A stretch of 64,000 nt of DNA, taken from positions 62,001 to 126,000 of the forward strand of contig NZ_JAASAG010000006.1 of NCBI RefSeq assembly GCF_012726265.1. Direction: 5' to 3'. The notes under the pieces were generated by a model. It was not told the origin of the DNA. It did not search any database and was given only the letters and a program-made list of their open reading frames with translations. The translations under genes were made by a program, and so were the position numbers. This document shows positions 16,866 to 26,044 of the stretch, in pieces. Position 1 is the stretch's first letter; the number at the start of each line of letters is the position of its first letter. The stretch comes from Streptomyces sp. HNM0575. GTDB taxonomy: Bacteria > Actinomycetota > Actinomycetes > Streptomycetales > Streptomycetaceae.

Positions 16866-17612
16866 TCATTCGGGCGGCGCCTCCGCCGGTTCCAGCAGCT
16901 GCGGGCCGTTGTTCCGTACGTTGTTGACCGCGGTGGACACCGGACGCGCGTCGAGATGTCCGCCCGCCGGAGAGGTCAGGAGCTCGCGCACCTCGTCCGG
17001 ATCCTCGTGGGCGGGATCCAGCCAGGACGCCTGGTCCGCGGGTGCGATGGCCAGGGGCATGCGGGGGTGGATCCGGCCGGCGGCATCGGTGGCCTCGGTG
17101 GTGAGGATCGTGCAGGTCCGCCACCACGCTTCCGGATCGTCCTTGTCGCGTTCCGGGTCCCGCCAGATCTCGTAGAGGCCCGCCAGCGCCATGACCGCGC
17201 CGTCCTCGGGAGTGATGAAGTACGGCTGCTTGTACGCCTTCCGGCTCCCCGACGCCGGTACGGAACGCCACTCGTAGAAGCCGTCGGCCGGCAGCAGGCA
17301 GCGGCGCTTGACGAACGCACGGCGGAACGCCGGCTTTTCGTGGGCGGTCTCCATCCTGGCGTTGATCATCTTCGCGCCGGTGTCCGGGCTCTTCGCCCAG
17401 AACGGCACCAACCCCCAGCGCAGCGGCCGCAGTTGACGCTCCACCACGCCCGTCTCCCGGTCGACCGCTTCCAGCACCGCCCATACGTCGTCGGTCGGGG
17501 CGACGTTGTAGTTCGGCGTCGGTGCCGGAGCCTGCTGCTGCTCCCAGCGGTCCACGTCGAAGAGACCGGCCAGGTCCTCCGGGCTGCGAGTCGATGCGTA
17601 TCTGCCGCACAT
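16866..17612 (-). CDS. SRAP/HMCES (YedK-type) abasic-site shield protein
   Basis: 248-aa protein beginning MCGRYAS: after removal of Met1, Cys2 is the catalytic residue that forms a thiazolidine crosslink to abasic sites in single-stranded DNA. Other family marks are visible: NVAPTDDV, MINARMET with the conserved Asn/Arg/Glu, RRCLLPADGFYEW, and TEATDAAGRIHPRMPLAI with the active-site His. Length matches bacterial YedK. It protects stalled forks and limits mutagenic repair. Start is fixed by the obligatory MC. Monocistronic, facing the terminator of the LAETG gene. Confidence 0.92.
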   Translation of the reverse strand: MCGRYASTRSPEDLAGLFDVDRWEQQQAPAPTPNYNVAPTDDVWAVLEAVDRETGVVERQLRPLRWGLVPFWAKSPDTGAKMINARMETAHEKPAFRRAFVKRRCLLPADGFYEWRSVPASGSRKAYKQPYFITPEDGAVMALAGLYEIWRDPERDKDDPEAWWRTCTILTTEATDAAGRIHPRMPLAIAPADQASWLDPAHEDPDEVRELLTSPAGGHLDARPVSTAVNNVRNNGPQLLEPAEAPPE

Positions 17613-17755
17613 GCGTACACCCTGCCACGTGCGCTCTCGCCGCCACGGGTGCTCTCGCCGTTCGCCCTGCCGAGCGCTGTTCCCCTGCGCGAGGGCCGTT
17701 CCGCCGCGGCACGGGAGCGGGGACGCGGGCGCGGGGACGCGGGCGCGGACACGGC

Positions 17756-17796
17756 GAAGCCCACCGCACCTCCGTCGTGGAAGTGCGGTGGGCTTC
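17756..17796. terminator. Bidirectional terminator GAAGCCCACCGCAC / GTGCGGTGGGCTTC
   Basis: Perfect 14-bp stem with a 13-nt loop, about 40 bp past the stop of the LAETG gene (minus strand). It insulates that gene from the SRAP gene further along. Confidence 0.85.
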
Positions 17797-17835
17797 CTCG
17801 TTCCGTCAGGGCCGTGCCCCGGTTCCGGATGGTCC

Positions 17836-18753
17836 TCAGCTGTTGCTGCGGGCGCTCCGGCGGCGCACCAGGTACATCGCGCCGCCACCGGCGACGAGCA
17901 GCGCGCCCACGCCGGCGATGATCGGCGTGGCGGAGTTGCCACCGGTCTCCGCGAGGCCGTCGTCGCTGCCGCCGTCGCCGCCGCCGGTCTGCGGGCCGGG
18001 TTCGTTGCCGCCCCCGCCGGTACCGCCGCCGTCGCCCTTCGGCGTCTCGCAGGTGGCCTCGGAGAGCACGACGTCACCGGAGGCCTTCACGACGTTCAGC
18101 TTGCCCGGGTTCAGCTCGTACGACAGCTTCAGCGCCGTGGCGGCGCCGGAGGCCGTCTTCGTGGTCTCCTGCTCGACCGACACGTTGACGTCGCCCAGGC
18201 CCGGCAGCTTGATCTGCTGGCTGCCGACTCCGTCGACCTTGACCGGCTTGCCGAGGACCGTGACGTTCTCCAAGTCCGCCTTGGCGACGGGCTTCTCGCC
18301 CGCCGCGCACGCCGCGGTGGCGGTCAGCAGGTCGGCGCTCACCAGCGGCGTGCCGGGCAGACCGGGCGCGAAGGCCTTCAGCCCGACGAGCTTCACGTGG
18401 CCGGAGGACCGGTCCGCGCCGGCCTTGGCGCGGGAGCGGGCGATGTCTGCCTGGACCAGCCTGATGGGCTGGCCCTTGTTGGCGCCGTTCACTTCGGCGG
18501 TCAGCAGCTTCTTCTCAGCGTTCTGAGGTGCCTGTACGTCGTTGAGGGACGCCCTGACCGGGACCTTGGCGGCGTTCGCCACGGATACGTCGAGGTCGGC
18601 GCGGGCCGCGGTCGCGGTGGCCTTGCCGTTCGACTGGGAGTGACCGTCCACGGGAGCGGCGTGGGCGGGCACGGTGACCATCGCGCCGCCGACCATCACG
18701 GTGGCGGCGCCCAAAAGCGCGGACCGACGGGCCCGCGAGCCCAAGACATGCAT
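17836..18753 (-). CDS. LAETG-anchored surface protein (SCO1860-like)
   Basis: 305-aa cell-wall protein. Signal peptide covers about residues 1-33 (...TVPAHA-APVDG). The mature part carries a polar alanine-rich domain with ADLDVSV, a pair of cysteines (TAACAAG, EATCETP), then a Gly/Asp/Pro linker and the C-terminal sorting signal LAETGG (from residue 267), a transmembrane helix and an RRRSAR tail. Class E sortases of Streptomyces recognise LAXTG. The layout matches the family I know as SCO1860-like. Start ATG 18753; an in-frame TTG at 18759 has better spacing to GGAAGG. No sortase gene nearby. Molecular function unknown. Confidence 0.85.
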   Translation of the reverse strand: MHVLGSRARRSALLGAATVMVGGAMVTVPAHAAPVDGHSQSNGKATATAARADLDVSVANAAKVPVRASLNDVQAPQNAEKKLLTAEVNGANKGQPIRLVQADIARSRAKAGADRSSGHVKLVGLKAFAPGLPGTPLVSADLLTATAACAAGEKPVAKADLENVTVLGKPVKVDGVGSQQIKLPGLGDVNVSVEQETTKTASGAATALKLSYELNPGKLNVVKASGDVVLSEATCETPKGDGGGTGGGGNEPGPQTGGGDGGSDDGLAETGGNSATPIIAGVGALLVAGGGAMYLVRRRSARSNS

Positions 18754-19223
18754 GATCAAGTAGCCGGAACCTTCCAGGGGACATGGAGCCGCCGACGCAG
18801 CTGAACAACGGGGACAGCAGGGGCAGTCGGGGCTTTGGTCCGGGGAACTATGCCCCCCGGGCGACGGCAGTGCAACTCCCAGTAACCGTATTTAGTGAAG
18901 GACCGAGAGCAATTTCGAAACGGCCTTCTGCACAGACAAAACACAGGACATTCGCAGAGGCGTTGCCGCGCGGTTCCGGGCCGCGCCGGCCGCGGGGCCC
19001 GGCCGCCCGTAGCCGGACGACATCGGTCAAATCCCCGTCGCCACGGGCCGGTTGAGATCAAGAAAGTCGGCGCGGCCGACTCACATGCGAATTCCCTTAC
19101 GAATTCATAAATCTCTGCCGAGTGGCGCCGGCGGCCGGGATGCGGTACAAGAACGGGCCTGTGTGTGATGACCCCTTGGGGAATGCGTTTGTCGCTATGT
19201 CGGCGTGATTGCCGTGAGCCGTT
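18754..19223. other. Gene-free stretch upstream of the LAETG gene
   Basis: 470 bp with lower GC than its surroundings at 18885-18960 and 19080-19140, consistent with a promoter region for the LAETG gene. No open frame with streptomycete codon bias and no clear hairpin or operator was seen. Confidence 0.5.
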
Positions 19224-19650
19224 CTACGCGCCCGCGGATTCGGGTCCTCCGTCGCGTCCTCGGATTCGCAGACCCGGGCGGCGGCGGTGAACGGTGAGGT
19301 AGCGGAGGCCTTCGCCGTCCGCGGTGAGGCTGCTGGACGAGCCGTGCGGCAGCCAGTACAGCTTCCCGGGGGCCAGGTCGTGCGGGCCCTGCTCGGTGCC
19401 GAGGGTGCCGTCCGGCGATGACGAGGAGCATGACGTCGAGCTCGGGCTCGGCATGGGTGGCGACGCTGCGGCCCGGCTCCAAGTGGACGACGTCGGCGTC
19501 GAGTTGGCGTCCCGGCTCGGTCAGCTTCCACAGAGCGCCGGCGGGCGCGGAGGTCAGCGCGGCGAGGGCTTCGGTGTCGCACAGCGACGGATGCCGCACA
19601 GCGATGGATGCCGCGCAGCGCCGGATCCCGTCACGTACCTGCACCGTCAC
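19224..19650 (-). pseudogene. Broken small cupin gene (frameshift)
   Basis: The gene begins at GTG 19650, overlapping the DUF488 stop in a GTGA. The first frame encodes a helical start, ALWKLTEPGRQLDADVVHL and ATHAEPELDVMLLVIAG, the first half of a cupin barrel with its HxE-type ligands. At about 19412 the coherent frame shifts: the following part DGTLGTEQGPHDLAPGKLYW, LPHGSS and YLTVHRRRP is read in a different frame and ends at 19224. Restoring about two bases at GCCGGA-CGGC would rejoin VIAG-DGTLG. The intact family is a ~100-aa single-domain cupin common in streptomycetes. A sequencing error is the alternative. Confidence 0.7.
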
Positions 19651-20186
19651 AACCGGTCGTAGACGAGCAGGCCGTCGTCCCCCAGTCGTGCCCCCGGTGC
19701 GACCGGATGCTCCGTCAGCCGTCCGTCGTGTGCGAGGTGCAGTACGGGAGTGTCCCGCGCCAGGACCGCGAAGTCCGCGATGAGCCGCCGGTGGCAGCGC
19801 CACCACAGGGACTCGGCGCACATCACCGCCGTACGTTGTCGCGTCCCGGCGCTCTGCCGCAGCAACTCGTCCATGGCGGACAGGAATCGGGGGTCCCGGG
19901 TGTAGCCGGCGTAACCGCGGAACTGGGCGTGCTCCCAGAAGACGTCGGGCGAGTCGGCCGCCGCCTTGCGGAAGCCGCCGAGCCGCTTCTCCCACCGGTA
20001 CTCCAGACCCGCCTCCGGCATCCAGGACGCCAGCTCTTCGCGGCGGGCGTCGGGGTTGCGGCGGCTGCCGGGTGCCGAGCGTACGTCCACGACGGCGGCG
20101 ACGTCCGCGCCGTGGAGGATGTCGGTGAGCTGATCGCGGTTCGCGACGCCGTGGCCGAAGGTCACCAGCGGGGCGGCCGTGCTCAT
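19647..20186 (-). CDS. DUF488 family protein
   Basis: 179-aa cytoplasmic protein (start ATG 20186, MSTAAP) of the DUF488 family. Marks: TFGHGVANRDQL near the N-terminus, VVDVRSAPGSRRNP (the D-V-R-x-x-P-x-S-R type loop), YRWEKRLGGFR, and AVMCAESLWWRCHRRLIAD with the conserved Cys-x-E and CHR residues near 135-150, often likened to a redox or nucleic-acid processing site. Function is not established; some members act in DNA repair-like contexts. Coupled to the broken cupin. Convergent to nothing: the divergent uracil-DNA glycosylase starts 270 bp away. Confidence 0.85.
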   Translation of the reverse strand: MSTAAPLVTFGHGVANRDQLTDILHGADVAAVVDVRSAPGSRRNPDARREELASWMPEAGLEYRWEKRLGGFRKAAADSPDVFWEHAQFRGYAGYTRDPRFLSAMDELLRQSAGTRQRTAVMCAESLWWRCHRRLIADFAVLARDTPVLHLAHDGRLTEHPVAPGARLGDDGLLVYDRL

Positions 20187-20459
20187 CGGCCACCGGCGGC
20201 GGACGGCGGCAGGGCGGCGGCACGAGCACTTCGGAGGTGTTCCCGTACCCGAGCGCCGGACGAGAGCATTCGCATGGGACCGAGTCTGCCAGCGGCTCCC
20301 GTACCCCCGCCCGAAGGGGAGGCGAAGCGCAGACGAAGGCCGCCCTACGGAGCCCCTGGCACGGGCGGTCCCGAGCGCCCCTCCGCCCCGCCCTGACCGC
20401 CGGACCGCTTGACCCCTGGATCCGGCGGTCAAGAGACCCGACTCCAGAGAGGACATCAG

Positions 20460-21308
20460 GTGTCAGCGTCCACACCGCCCGGTGGCGACCCCGCGGCTCC
20501 CGGCTTCCCCGCGGCGACCGCTCCCCGCGTTGCCACCGCCGCCGGACTGGACGGGCTGGACGCCGCCGTGTCCACGTGCCGTGCGTGCCCGAGGCTGGTC
20601 GCCTGGCGCGAGGAAGCGGCCCGTACGAAGCGGAAGGCGTACCTCGACTGGGATTACTGGGCGCGCCCCGTCCCCGGATTCGGCCCTCCGGACGCCGCGC
20701 TCGCCGTCGTCGGACTCGCGCCCGCCGCCCACGGCGGCAACCGCACCGGCCGCGTCTTCACCGGCGACCCCTCCGGTGACGCGCTCTTCGCCGCGCTGTA
20801 CGACACCGGCCTCGCCTCGCAGCCCACGGCCACGCACAGCGGCGACGGCATGGAGCTGTACGGCGTACGGATCACCATGCCCGTGCACTGCGCACCGCCT
20901 GCCAACCGGCCCACCACCGCCGAGCGCGACACCTGCCGCCCCTGGCTCGCCCGCGAGCTGGAGCTGCTCCGGCCCACGTTGCGAACGGTTCTCGTGCTCG
21001 GCGGCTTCGCCTGGCAGGCGCTGCTGCCGGTGCTCGCCGAGGCGGGGTGGCGACTGCCGCGGCCGCGCCCGGCGTTCGGGCACGGCACGGAGGTTCGCCT
21101 CACGGACACGCGCCTCACGGACGCGGGCCGCCGGCGGCGGTCGGCGGAAGACGCCGCGGGGGGACGCGGCAGCGGGCGGCGGGAGCTGCGGCTGGTCGGC
21201 GGCTACCACCCGAGCCAGCGCAACATGTTCACGCGCACCCTCACCCCGGACATGCTCCGCGACGTGCTGCGCCGCGCGGCCGCGACCGCCGGGCTGCCCA
21301 GGCGCTGA
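20460..21308 (+). CDS. Family 5 uracil-DNA glycosylase (UdgB type)
   Basis: 282-aa base-excision repair enzyme removing uracil (and often hypoxanthine) from DNA. GTG start behind AGAGAGGA. Visible marks are the four-cysteine Fe-S set (CRACP near 40, HCAPPANRP near 144, RDTCRPW near 156), motif A GLAPAAHGGNRTGRVFTGD (no acidic catalytic residue next to the Pro-Ala, as in family 5) and motif B HPSQRN near the C-terminus with the catalytic His. A short charged insertion (RRRRSAEDAAGGRGSGRRE) precedes the last strand. Divergent from DUF488. Confidence 0.92.
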   Translation: MSASTPPGGDPAAPGFPAATAPRVATAAGLDGLDAAVSTCRACPRLVAWREEAARTKRKAYLDWDYWARPVPGFGPPDAALAVVGLAPAAHGGNRTGRVFTGDPSGDALFAALYDTGLASQPTATHSGDGMELYGVRITMPVHCAPPANRPTTAERDTCRPWLARELELLRPTLRTVLVLGGFAWQALLPVLAEAGWRLPRPRPAFGHGTEVRLTDTRLTDAGRRRRSAEDAAGGRGSGRRELRLVGGYHPSQRNMFTRTLTPDMLRDVLRRAAATAGLPRR

Positions 21309-21532
21309 GCGAGCTGTCAGCGACCCTTCCCTGAAGCCTCGCCGAGTCCTCGCCGAGCTCTCTGCCGAGCCCTCGCCGAGCCCATGCCGCCGACGTCGTC
21401 CCGCAGCGGAATTCCGGGGCGGGCCCCGTCGCGCCCCGAGGCTCCTTCGGCGAGGCAACCAATTAGTACGTTTTTATACCGATAGATTCGGGCCTGCTGC
21501 TGCGCGACTCATCGACACATACGGAGGCACGC

Positions 21533-22387
21533 ATGCCCCTGACCAGGTCCGGCCCGTCGCGCCGTGCCGTCCCCGGCACGGTGAGGACGCCCGCCGTTCT
21601 CCTCGCCGCCCTGACCCTGCTCCTCGTACTGCCCGGAATCGCACAGGCGGAAGGCGCCGACGAACGGCCCACCCACCCGGACAAGGACTGGATGGGCTCC
21701 ACGATCAGGGCCCACGAAGGACGTGCGTCCGCCGAGCCGGCGTCGTCACGGACCCTCACCGCGTCCGTCGAAGGCGTCGACGTCTCCAGCCACAACGGCA
21801 ACGTGGCGTGGTCGACGCTGAAGACGAACGGCACGCGGTTCGCGTACGTCAAGGCGACGGAAGGCACGAGCTACCACAACCCCTACTTCACCCAGCAGTA
21901 CAACGGCTCGTACCAGAGCGGAATGATCCGGGGCGCCTACCACTTCGCTCTGCCCTCGAATTCGAGCGGCAGCTCGCAGGCCGACTACTTCGCCTCGCAC
22001 GGCGGCGGCTGGTCGAAGGACGGTAAGACGCTGCCGGGCGCACTCGACATCGAGTACAACCCCTACGGCCCGGCCTGTTACGGGAAGTCGCAGTCGGCCA
22101 TGGTCGACTGGATCGGCGACTTCGTGCGGAAGTACAAGCAGCGGACCGGCCGTGACGCCGTTATCTACACCTCCACGACCTGGTGGAAGACCTGCACGGG
22201 GAACTCCACGAAGTTCAGCGGGACCAACCCGCTGTGGGTGCCGAACTGGGGCGCCTCGGTGGGGACGCTGCCGGGCGGCTGGCCGTTCCAGACCTTCTGG
22301 CAGTACACGTCGACGGGGAAGACGGTCGGCGACCACGACCGGTTCAACGGCTCTTACGCGCGGTTGCAGGCACTCGCCAACGGCTGA
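21533..22387 (+). CDS. Secreted GH25 lysozyme-like muramidase
   Basis: 284-aa exported cell-wall hydrolase cleaving the MurNAc-GlcNAc bond. Signal peptide to about residue 39 (...GIAQA). The GH25 barrel starts at GVDVSSHNG (Asp83) and shows FAYVKATEGTSYHNPYF, GAYHFALPS, ALDIEYNPYG with the catalytic Asp-x-Glu, VIYTSTTWW and FWQYTSTGKTVGDHDRFNG. Length and motif order are complete. The ATG lies about 20 bp downstream of an AT-rich patch (21455-21490) that may hold the promoter. Probable role: remodelling or recycling of peptidoglycan, fitting the nag and mur genes elsewhere in the window. Confidence 0.92.
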   Translation: MPLTRSGPSRRAVPGTVRTPAVLLAALTLLLVLPGIAQAEGADERPTHPDKDWMGSTIRAHEGRASAEPASSRTLTASVEGVDVSSHNGNVAWSTLKTNGTRFAYVKATEGTSYHNPYFTQQYNGSYQSGMIRGAYHFALPSNSSGSSQADYFASHGGGWSKDGKTLPGALDIEYNPYGPACYGKSQSAMVDWIGDFVRKYKQRTGRDAVIYTSTTWWKTCTGNSTKFSGTNPLWVPNWGASVGTLPGGWPFQTFWQYTSTGKTVGDHDRFNGSYARLQALANG

Positions 22388-22604
22388 GCGCCCGCACCCT
22401 CGACCAGGCGGCGGCCTCCCGGGAAACGGACCGGGGGGCCGCCCCTCACGTTCCGGGGCGCGGCCGGGGAGGCGAGACGGGAACGAAGCCCCGGGCGTCC
22501 GGCTTCCGGTTTGCGGGATCCGGAATTCGCCGCCCCCGATGTTCGCCGCTCGCGCCGTCGCAGTCGCACCATGGAAGGGCAGTGGGTGATTGGAGGGAAA
22601 CCTC

Positions 22605-22961
22605 ATGATCGAAGTCAAGACGATCGACAAGGCGGACGAACGGCGCGACTTCCCACGCGGGCACATCGAAGCCCTCCACCTCTCCGGACTGGACTTCGCC
22701 GTGGCCACATTCGAACCCGGCTGGCGCTGGACGGAGTCGATGCCCGGCATCGTCGGGACCGAGACCTGCCAGATCCACCACAACGGATTCATGGTCCAGG
22801 GACGAATGCGCGTCAAGATGAACGACGGCACGGAGACGGAGGTCGGGCCCGGCGACGTGTTCGTCTGCCCACCCGGCCATGACGCCTGGGTCGTCGGCGA
22901 CGAGCCCGTCATCCTGTACGACTTCGCAGGCCAGATGGCGGCGGAGTACGCGAAGGGCTAG
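22605..22961 (+). CDS. Single-domain cupin protein
   Basis: 118-aa cytoplasmic beta-barrel protein starting at ATG 22605 behind a strong GGAGGGAAA. Cupin motif 1 is partly visible (TCQIHHNGFMVQGRMRVKM: G(x)5-H-like region with two His) and motif 2 reads GPGDVFVCPPGHDAW with the metal-binding His. Such proteins bind metal or small ligands; the substrate is unknown. Isolated between GH25 and a pentapeptide gene. Confidence 0.8.
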   Translation: MIEVKTIDKADERRDFPRGHIEALHLSGLDFAVATFEPGWRWTESMPGIVGTETCQIHHNGFMVQGRMRVKMNDGTETEVGPGDVFVCPPGHDAWVVGDEPVILYDFAGQMAAEYAKG

Positions 22962-23246
22962 CCCGGAGCGGGACTGCGGAGACGCCGGAGACGCCGGGTC
23001 CCCGGGCACTCAGGACTTCAGGACCACCGGGAGTGGGGAGCAGTTGATCCCGGCGGGAATCGCCGCCGGGGAGAGGACGTGACCGCGGGCGACGCGGAGG
23101 CCGGGACATCGGCGTCGCCCGCGGCCGCCATGTGCGGGGAGAAGGGGAGGCCGGCGATTCCGGCGGGTATGGACGGCACGGCTTCCGCTCCCCGCCCGTA
23201 GCCCGGTTTCCGTTCCGTTGTCAGTGGCCGGGTGCACGATGTGCGG

Positions 23247-23978
23247 ATGGCGAGCACGAGAGCGAGCGGTACGACGGGCGGTGCGGGCGCGACGGCGCAC
23301 AGGGCGGGCGGTACGGGCAGGACCGCGGTCCGCACCCCGCGCCGTCCGGAGGTTGACCTTCCCGAGCTGAGTCCGTACGGGACGCAGCCCGCCCTGTCAC
23401 CCGACGGGGACTACGACGGGGTGGGCTTCGAGGGCGTGGATCTGGGCGGCACCGACGGCTCGGGAGCGCGCTTCCTGGAGTGCGCCGTGCGCAACTGCTC
23501 GCTGGACGGCGCGAGATGGGAGCGCGCGCGCCTGCTCGACAGCGTCCTGGAGGGCGTGACGGGAGCCGGTACGGATCTGGCCGGAGCGGAGCTGCGCGAC
23601 GTCGAGCTGCTGGACGCCCGGTTGGGCGGTGTGCAGGTGCACGGTGCGCGGCTGTCCCGGGTGCTGGTGCGGGGCGGGAAGATCGACTTCCTCAATCTCC
23701 GCCAGAGCCGGCTGCTGGACGTCACCTTCGAGAACTGCGTACTGGTGGAGCCGGACTTCGGCGGGGCCGCCCTCGAACGGGTCGCGTTCCCCGGCTGCGT
23801 GCTGCGCGGGGTCGACTTCTCCGGTGCGTCGCTCATGGATGTGGATCTGCGGGACGCGGCGGAGCTCGGAATCGCGGCGGGCGTCGGGCAGTTGGGCGGC
23901 TCGGTGATCAGCTCGGCCCAACTGCTGGATCTGGCACCGGCGTTCGCCGCCGAGCTGAACGTACGGGTCGGAGGCTGA
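23247..23978 (+). CDS. Pentapeptide-repeat protein
   Basis: 243-aa cytoplasmic protein from ATG 23247 (a GTG at 23232 is possible). After an Ala/Gly/Thr-rich N-terminus (1-40) it has pentapeptide repeats of the A(D/N)LxG form from about residue 60 to 215 (FEGVDLGGTDGSGARFLE, LAGAELRDVELLDARLGG, LRGVDFSGASLMDVDLRD), giving a right-handed quadrilateral helix. The cysteine-bearing coils (ECAVRNCSLDG, FENCVLVEP, PGCVLRG) are usual in actinomycete members. Some relatives mimic DNA and bind gyrase (Qnr/MfpA), but that role is not shown here. Confidence 0.85.
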   Translation: MASTRASGTTGGAGATAHRAGGTGRTAVRTPRRPEVDLPELSPYGTQPALSPDGDYDGVGFEGVDLGGTDGSGARFLECAVRNCSLDGARWERARLLDSVLEGVTGAGTDLAGAELRDVELLDARLGGVQVHGARLSRVLVRGGKIDFLNLRQSRLLDVTFENCVLVEPDFGGAALERVAFPGCVLRGVDFSGASLMDVDLRDAAELGIAAGVGQLGGSVISSAQLLDLAPAFAAELNVRVGG

Positions 23979-24123
23979 GCGCTCGGGAGCCCGGGCGTCC
24001 GGCGGCCGGGGATCCCGGGAGCCCGGACCCCGGCACTGCCGGGCATCACGTGTCGCCCGCGCCCGGCCCGTAACCGGTGGTGCGTAACCGGTGGTGCGTA
24101 ACCCGTGGTGCCGGGCGGGACGA

Positions 24124-24621
24124 TCACACGCGCGGGAAGCGGGCCCGCAGCGTCCACACGGCCGGGTTGTCCGCGAGCCCCTCGTGCATGTCGGTCAGGT
24201 CCGCGAGGAGGTCGTGGAGGAAGTCGCGGGCTTCGCGGCGCAGCTCGGCGTGCCCGAAGGTGAGGGGCGGTTCGCCCCGCGCGCTCCAGTCGGCCGTGAT
24301 GTCCACCCAGCCGAACCGCCGCTCGAAGCGCATCCGTTCGGCGCTCTCGGTGAAGTCCACCTCCGCGTGCTGCGGCCCCGGTGCGCGGCTGCCGCGCGAA
24401 TCGGCGTCGAGCAGTTCGGCGGTGTCGCACAGCGCCCAGGCGAAGTCGAGGACGGGCAACCATCCCCAGGATGTGGACAGTTCGCGGTCCGTCTCCGTGT
24501 CGGCCAGATACACGTCCCCGCTGAACAGGTCGTGGCGCAAGGCCCGCACGTCCGCGGTGCGGTAGTCGGTCTGCGGAGGGTCGGGGAAGCGCCGCGAGAG
24601 CGAATAGCCGATGTCGAGCAC
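24124..24621 (-). CDS. Hypothetical protein, 165 aa
   Basis: Soluble protein with GTG start and no signal peptide. Segments FSGDVYLADTETDRELSTSW, FAWALCDTAELL and EVDFTESAERMRFER look like an alpha/beta domain used by streptomycete immunity-type or WapI-like small proteins, but I do not recognise the family. GC bias supports coding. It lies downstream of terD on the same strand, beyond a terminator, so is probably expressed on its own. Confidence 0.7.
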   Translation of the reverse strand: MLDIGYSLSRRFPDPPQTDYRTADVRALRHDLFSGDVYLADTETDRELSTSWGWLPVLDFAWALCDTAELLDADSRGSRAPGPQHAEVDFTESAERMRFERRFGWVDITADWSARGEPPLTFGHAELRREARDFLHDLLADLTDMHEGLADNPAVWTLRARFPRV

Positions 24622-24715
24622 GGGCCGATGGTGTCACGGGGCGCCGGCGCCCCGGCCGGGAGGCGGAGGACAGAGGGCCCTGTATCCGTGAATGCGGACC
24701 CGAGTACGCGTACGC

Positions 24716-24753
24716 CGAGGGCGGTGCTCCCGCGGAGGCGAGCACCGCCCTCG
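24716..24753 (-). terminator. Terminator after terD
   Basis: Inverted repeat CGAGGGCGGTGCTC / GAGCACCGCCCTCG with a 10-nt loop, 30 bp past the terD stop. Confidence 0.85.
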
Positions 24754-24782
24754 AAGACGTACCGGCGCACGGACGTGCCTCG

Positions 24783-25358
24783 TCAGACGTTGACCCCGAA
24801 GTCCTGGGCGATGCCCACCAGTCCGGAGGCGTACCCCTGGCCGACGGCGCGGAACTTCCACTCGGCGCCGTTGCGGTACAGCTCGCCGAAGACCATGGCG
24901 GTCTCGGTGGCGGCGTCCTCGCTCAGGTCGTAGCGGGCGATCTCGGACTGGTCGGCCTGGTTGACGATGCGGATGAAGGCATTCCGCACCTGGCCGAAGT
25001 TCTGGCTGCGGCTCTCGGCGTCGTAGATCGAGACGGGGAAGACGATCTTGTCGACGTCGCCCGGCAGTCCGGCGAGGTTGACCTTGATCTGCTCGTCGTC
25101 GCCCTCGCCCTCACCCGTGACGTTGTCTCCGGTGTGCAGGATGCTCTGGTCAGGAGTCGCCTTGTTGTTGAAGAAGACGAAGTGCTGGTCGGAGTAGACC
25201 TTGCCCGTCGGGTTCACCGCGATGGCGCTCGCGTCGAGGTCGAAGTCGGAGCCGGTGGTGGTGCGGACGTCCCAGCCGAGGCCGACCGTGACGGCGGTCA
25301 GGCCCGGTGCCTCCTTGGTGAGGGAGACGTTGCCGCCTTTGGACAGGCTTACAGCCAT
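24783..25358 (-). CDS. terD: TerD family stress protein
   Basis: 191-aa calcium-binding protein of the tellurite-resistance/stress TerD family, the usual length. It begins [20 protein letters not shown], then the acidic calcium loop [44 protein letters not shown] and [18 protein letters not shown], all family hallmarks, and ends [17 protein letters not shown]. Streptomycetes carry many paralogues linked to stress and development; this one is a stand-alone gene with its own terminator. RBS region AAGGGCATCCCC is 5 nt from ATG. Confidence 0.95.
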   Translation of the reverse strand: MAVSLSKGGNVSLTKEAPGLTAVTVGLGWDVRTTTGSDFDLDASAIAVNPTGKVYSDQHFVFFNNKATPDQSILHTGDNVTGEGEGDDEQIKVNLAGLPGDVDKIVFPVSIYDAESRSQNFGQVRNAFIRIVNQADQSEIARYDLSEDAATETAMVFGELYRNGAEWKFRAVGQGYASGLVGIAQDFGVNV

Positions 25359-25535
25359 GGGGATGCCCTTCCGTTGGTGAAGTCCGATGCGTGATCGGCT
25401 GAATCGGTCGATTGGAGAGTCGGAAGTCGCTCTGTGGGAGGTCGTTCCTACCTCTGCACAACGCAGGCCGTCCATGGGCGGGTTCCAGGTCGCCCGCGGA
25501 AAAAGGCGATGACCGGATGCGCCCGTGGAGCGACC

Positions 25536-25982
25536 ATGGAGGACATGTCCCCGTCCCCTTATGTCATCCGCGGTTCGGTCTCCTTGCCGGAGTCCGAGCT
25601 GGTCTGGCGTTTCACGCGCTCCTCGGGGCCGGGCGGACAGCACGTCAACACCGCCGACAGCCGTGCGGAGCTGCGCTTCGACCTGGCCGCGACCGACGCG
25701 CTGCCGGAGGTGTGGAAGCAGCGCGCACTGGAGCGGCTGGCGGGCACGGGCAGGCTCGTCGACGGCGTGGTCGTCGTACGGGCGGGCGAGCACCGCTCCC
25801 AGTGGCGCAACCGGGAGGCGGCGGCCACGCGCATGGCCGCGCTCCTCGCGGAGGCCACGGCACCGCCGCCGCCCAGGCGCCGTAAGAAGAAGGTGCCCAG
25901 GGGAGCCGTCGAGCGGCGGCTGCGCCAGAAGAAGCAGCGCGGCGACCTCAAGCGGGGCCGCTCGGGCCGCGATTGGACATGA
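25536..25982 (+). CDS. arfB: Peptidyl-tRNA hydrolase ArfB (ribosome rescue)
   Basis: 148-aa release-factor-like protein that frees stalled ribosomes by hydrolysing peptidyl-tRNA. The catalytic GGQ sits at residues 33-35 in [11 protein letters not shown], followed by the family signature SRAELRFDL. The C-terminal tail is strongly basic ([26 protein letters not shown]), which in ArfB enters the empty mRNA channel. ATG 25536 is preceded by GGAG at good spacing; ATG 25545 is the alternative. Divergent from terD. Confidence 0.92.
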   Translation: MEDMSPSPYVIRGSVSLPESELVWRFTRSSGPGGQHVNTADSRAELRFDLAATDALPEVWKQRALERLAGTGRLVDGVVVVRAGEHRSQWRNREAAATRMAALLAEATAPPPPRRRKKKVPRGAVERRLRQKKQRGDLKRGRSGRDWT

Positions 25983-26044
25983 CCCGGCCCGGGCTCTCCC
26001 GGGGGCTCAGGGCCCCGTGAATCCGCCGGGCCGCCGCGGGCCCG

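Noticed and set aside
21309-21532. c-di-AMP (ydaO) riboswitch ahead of the lysozyme gene
   Set aside because: Expected for some streptomycete wall hydrolases, but the conserved core bases were not found; only an AT-rich promoter-like patch.
23247-23978. Calling the pentapeptide protein a Qnr/MfpA quinolone-resistance factor
   Set aside because: Repeats are present but the loops and C-terminal dimer module of MfpA cannot be recognised.
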